DNA of 6,982 nucleotides from the NCBI GenBank assembly GCA_947474875.1, contig CANJKY010000186.1, forward strand, positions 1-6,982, given 5' to 3'. Shown one piece after another: positions 5,521 to 6,982 of this stretch. The notes under the pieces were generated by a model. It did not search any database. It had not been told where the DNA came from and worked only from the letters and a program-made list of their open reading frames with translations. Made by a program: the position numbers and the translations under genes. The DNA comes from Gemmataceae bacterium. GTDB taxonomy: Bacteria > Planctomycetota > Planctomycetia > Gemmatales > Gemmataceae. How positions within the stretch are numbered: position 1 is the first letter of the stretch; the number at the start of each line of letters is the position of its first letter.

Positions 5521-5850
5521 CTACCGCATCGCCTCCAGGTAGCGGTAGTCGTACATCCAGTCCCAGTCCGGCACGTCGCTGAGCACCGCCACCCGTCCGC
5601 CCGCCGCGAACGCCAGATTGAACACCTCCCACTGGTCGTCGCTGATGTCGCCGACGTGGGAGGTGGTGCCGCCCTCGTCCCAGGTGATCGTCACCCCCCG
5701 CCCGCCGTCCCCGTACACCCCCAGCCCGGTCAGCCGCCCGGAGTGCCAGACGAACGCCGCCCCGGCGGCCGTCGCCTGCGCCGCCTCCACCCCTTCCGGA
5801 CTGGCCTCATGAATCTGGTGCCCCTTGGACGCCGCCTTCTTCTTCGCCAT
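5521..5850 (-). CDS. Small tryptophan-rich protein, function unknown
   Basis: A 109-residue protein. Residues 1-12 are basic (MAKKKAASKGHQ). A short helical part (PEGVEAAQATAAGAAF) follows, then what looks like a small beta domain: VWHSGRLTGLGVYGDGGRGV, TITWDEGG, and SDDQWEVFNLAFAAGGRVAV. The end is aromatic and acidic (VPDWDWMYDYRYLEAMR). There are five tryptophans and no cysteines, no signal peptide and no membrane segment, so it is probably cytoplasmic. I do not recognise the family. The ATG at 5850 has GGAGGA seven bases upstream, a strong start. It lies 249 bp from the end of its upstream same-strand neighbour, with a hairpin between, so it probably has its own promoter, though I could not find a convincing one. 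Confidence 0.75.
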   Translation of the reverse strand: MAKKKAASKGHQIHEASPEGVEAAQATAAGAAFVWHSGRLTGLGVYGDGGRGVTITWDEGGTTSHVGDISDDQWEVFNLAFAAGGRVAVLSDVPDWDWMYDYRYLEAMR

Positions 5851-6016
5851 CGGTCGCTCCTCCCGGGTAGATGCCCGCGGCCGTCCGGCGTGGCCAGTGA
5901 CTCGGGCGGGTGTACCTTACGGGAATCGCCACCCGTAGGGCCGGGAACGCACTGGGAACGGCGGGACAGAGATGGACGGGGTGTCCGCCCGCGCCAGCGG
6001 TGTGACCGGATGGCGA

Positions 6017-6036
6017 CCCGGTCGCCGCCGACCGGG
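6017..6036. other. Intergenic hairpin with a competing alternative stem
   Basis: CCCGGTCG/CGACCGGG is a perfect 8-bp stem with loop CCGC. An overlapping stem, GGCGAC (6012-6017) with GTCGCC (6021-6026), uses the same bases, so only one can form. It lies about 165 bp before the gene at 5521-5850 and about 40 bp past the hairpin at 6075-6095. It may be a leader-RNA switch, a second terminator, or GC-rich chance. Confidence 0.25.
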
Positions 6037-6074
6037 CCGGGCAGAATAGGGCTGGGGATCAACTCATACACCGA

Positions 6075-6095
6075 CGCCCGGCCGGAGGCCGGGCG
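6075..6095 (-). terminator. Strong hairpin after the gene at 6100-6393
   Basis: A 9-bp stem CGCCCGGCC/GGCCGGGCG with loop GGA, beginning four bases past the stop. There is no T-run, only GTCGGTGT on the minus strand. Position and stem strength favour a transcript-end structure. Confidence 0.5.
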
Positions 6096-6099
6096 GGTG

Positions 6100-6393
6100 T
6101 CAGGCGTACAGTCGGGTGATCCGCGGGGTGGACGCGTGGATGTGACCGGTCGCGTCGGTTTCTACGAAGAAGCTGTGGGCGATCCGGGCGGACAGGGCGT
6201 CCGCGCCGACCAGCACGTTCACCCGGTGGTGGTCGCCCCACAGCGGCCGCACGGACACGCTGAACAGGCCGGGCGGCCGGCCCAGCGCGGCGAGAACGGC
6301 CCGCTGAACCGTCCGGCCCCGCGGCCCGGAGGTGCCGGCGTCTCCGCCCGGCTCACGCACCTCTCCCTCCGACGCCGTCGGTACCTTCGCCAT
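6100..6393 (-). CDS. Small protein, function unknown, next to a histidine kinase
   Basis: A 97-residue protein. Residues 1-27 are polar and Gly/Glu-rich (MAKVPTASEGEVREPGGD), probably disordered. The remainder looks folded: a short helix TVQRAVLAALGRP, then strands FSVSVRPLWGDHHRVNVLVG, a helix ADALSARI, and strands AHSFFVETDATGHIHAS, ending in ITRLYA. There is no signal peptide, membrane segment or cysteine. I do not recognise the family. The ATG at 6393 has GGAGGA five bases upstream. It starts 39 bp after the stop of the histidine kinase gene on the same strand with no terminator between, so they may share a transcript; it could then be tied to that sensor, but nothing in its sequence shows a receiver or kinase-binding motif. 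Confidence 0.75.
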   Translation of the reverse strand: MAKVPTASEGEVREPGGDAGTSGPRGRTVQRAVLAALGRPPGLFSVSVRPLWGDHHRVNVLVGADALSARIAHSFFVETDATGHIHASTPRITRLYA

Positions 6394-6432
6394 GTCTGTC
6401 CTCCCAGTTCGTGTGTCGGTTGTGTCGTTCGA

Positions 6433-6982
6433 TCAGGTCAGGTAGTCGGCCATGTCGTACCGTGGCAGGGTGAGGACGAAGTCCGTCCCGCGACCCTCCT
6501 CCGACCGCACGGTCAGACTGCCCCCGCACTGCTCGACCAGCAGCCGGACGACCGGCAGCCCGACCCCCACCCCGGCCGCCCGCACCGGGGCCGCCCGGGA
6601 CAGCAGTTCGGCCGCCTGCACGCCCGCCCCGGCCGGCAGCCCCACCCCGTTGTCCGACACCCGGAACTCGTAGGCGGCGTCCGACGCTTGCAGCCCGAGC
6701 AGCACCCACCGCTCGGCCTTCGCCGGGTCGCGGTACCGCAGGGCGTTCGAGAACAAGTTGTCCAGGATGTGCCGCAGCCGGGCGGGGAACCACTCGACGT
6801 GGTCCGCCGTCAGGTCCAGCCGCAGGGACACGTCGCCGGCCCCGGTAAGCCGCCGCTGGGCGCGGAACACCTGCTCGGCCAGCGGGCGGACGGCGATGGG
6901 CACCACCTGGTCGTGCGCCGGGTGGTACCCCGGCGGGTCGTGCAGGTCGTCCAGGACCATCGCCAAACTCTGGACCGCCGCC
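6433..6982 (-). CDS. Sensor histidine kinase, C-terminal ATPase part (cut by window edge)
   Basis: The C-terminal 182 codons of a histidine kinase; the gene is open at position 6982. The first residues seen (AAVQSLAMVLDDL) fit the helix just after the phospho-accepting histidine, which would lie a few codons outside. The ATPase domain has its N box (RHILDNLFSNALRYRD), its G1 box (SDNGVGLP) and its G2 region (AGVGVGLPVVRLLVEQCGGS, then SEEGRGTDFVLTLP), all in normal order. The G2 box reads GVGVGL rather than the usual GTGLGL; kinases tolerate this. The TGA at 6433 follows ADYLT. The known role of the family is to autophosphorylate on histidine and pass the phosphate to a response regulator. 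No regulator gene follows here; any partner would be outside the window. The sensor domain is unseen, so the signal is unknown. Confidence 0.92.
   Translation of the reverse strand, partial: AAVQSLAMVLDDLHDPPGYHPAHDQVVPIAVRPLAEQVFRAQRRLTGAGDVSLRLDLTADHVEWFPARLRHILDNLFSNALRYRDPAKAERWVLLGLQASDAAYEFRVSDNGVGLPAGAGVQAAELLSRAAPVRAAGVGVGLPVVRLLVEQCGGSLTVRSEEGRGTDFVLTLPRYDMADYLT

Noticed and set aside
6353..6793. Minus-strand open frame of 146 codons
   Set aside because: A frame shadow of the histidine kinase, Gly/Arg-rich, in a frame without the ATPase boxes.
1..6982. CRISPR array, insertion sequence or integrase gene
   Set aside because: No regularly spaced long repeats, no transposase or recombinase motifs, and no terminal inverted repeats were seen on either strand.

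Overview
The window is GC-rich bacterial DNA. Genes on both strands have third codon positions that are almost all G or C, frequent GTG starts and clear GGAGG-type ribosome binding sites. Together with several lineage-style small proteins beginning Met-Ala-Lys and a probable tRNA 3' end with no encoded CCA, this suggests a large-genome planctomycete, most likely of the Gemmata group. That assignment is an inference from style, not from a marker gene.

Left end (1-456): positions 63-108 carry the 3' half of a tRNA, from the anticodon arm through the T arm and acceptor strand. It fits tRNA-Arg(UCG), but the matching 5' half is missing. This is how a displaced tRNA end looks at the far boundary of an integrated element; if so, the element lies to the left, outside the window. 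Next to it on the minus strand is a coding-like remnant (about 118-446) that needs one frameshift at a five-C run to stay open.

Main operon (457-3380, minus strand): a promoter-like pair at 3350-3379 and a good ribosome binding site precede a 642-residue radical SAM protein with a cobalamin-binding-like N-terminal domain. Its end overlaps by 20 bp the start of a 304-residue methyltransferase of the protein arginine methyltransferase (PRMT) type. The overlap implies coupled expression, so the two enzymes may act in one modification or biosynthetic route whose substrate cannot be read from this window.

Middle and right (3545-6399): five or six small genes for proteins of about 74-110 residues, each with its own ribosome binding site. 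One at 4777-5079 (plus strand) is a predicted helix-turn-helix DNA-binding protein with phased short repeats upstream. One at 5093 upward appears to begin before any ATG, GTG or TTG codon, which makes ATT at 5389 a candidate start. The others are not recognised.

Right edge (6433-6982): the C-terminal ATPase half of a sensor histidine kinase, cut by the window edge. It is followed 39 bp downstream on the same strand by a small gene that may be co-transcribed with it.

No CRISPR array, insertion sequence, transposase, integrase or complete RNA gene is visible.
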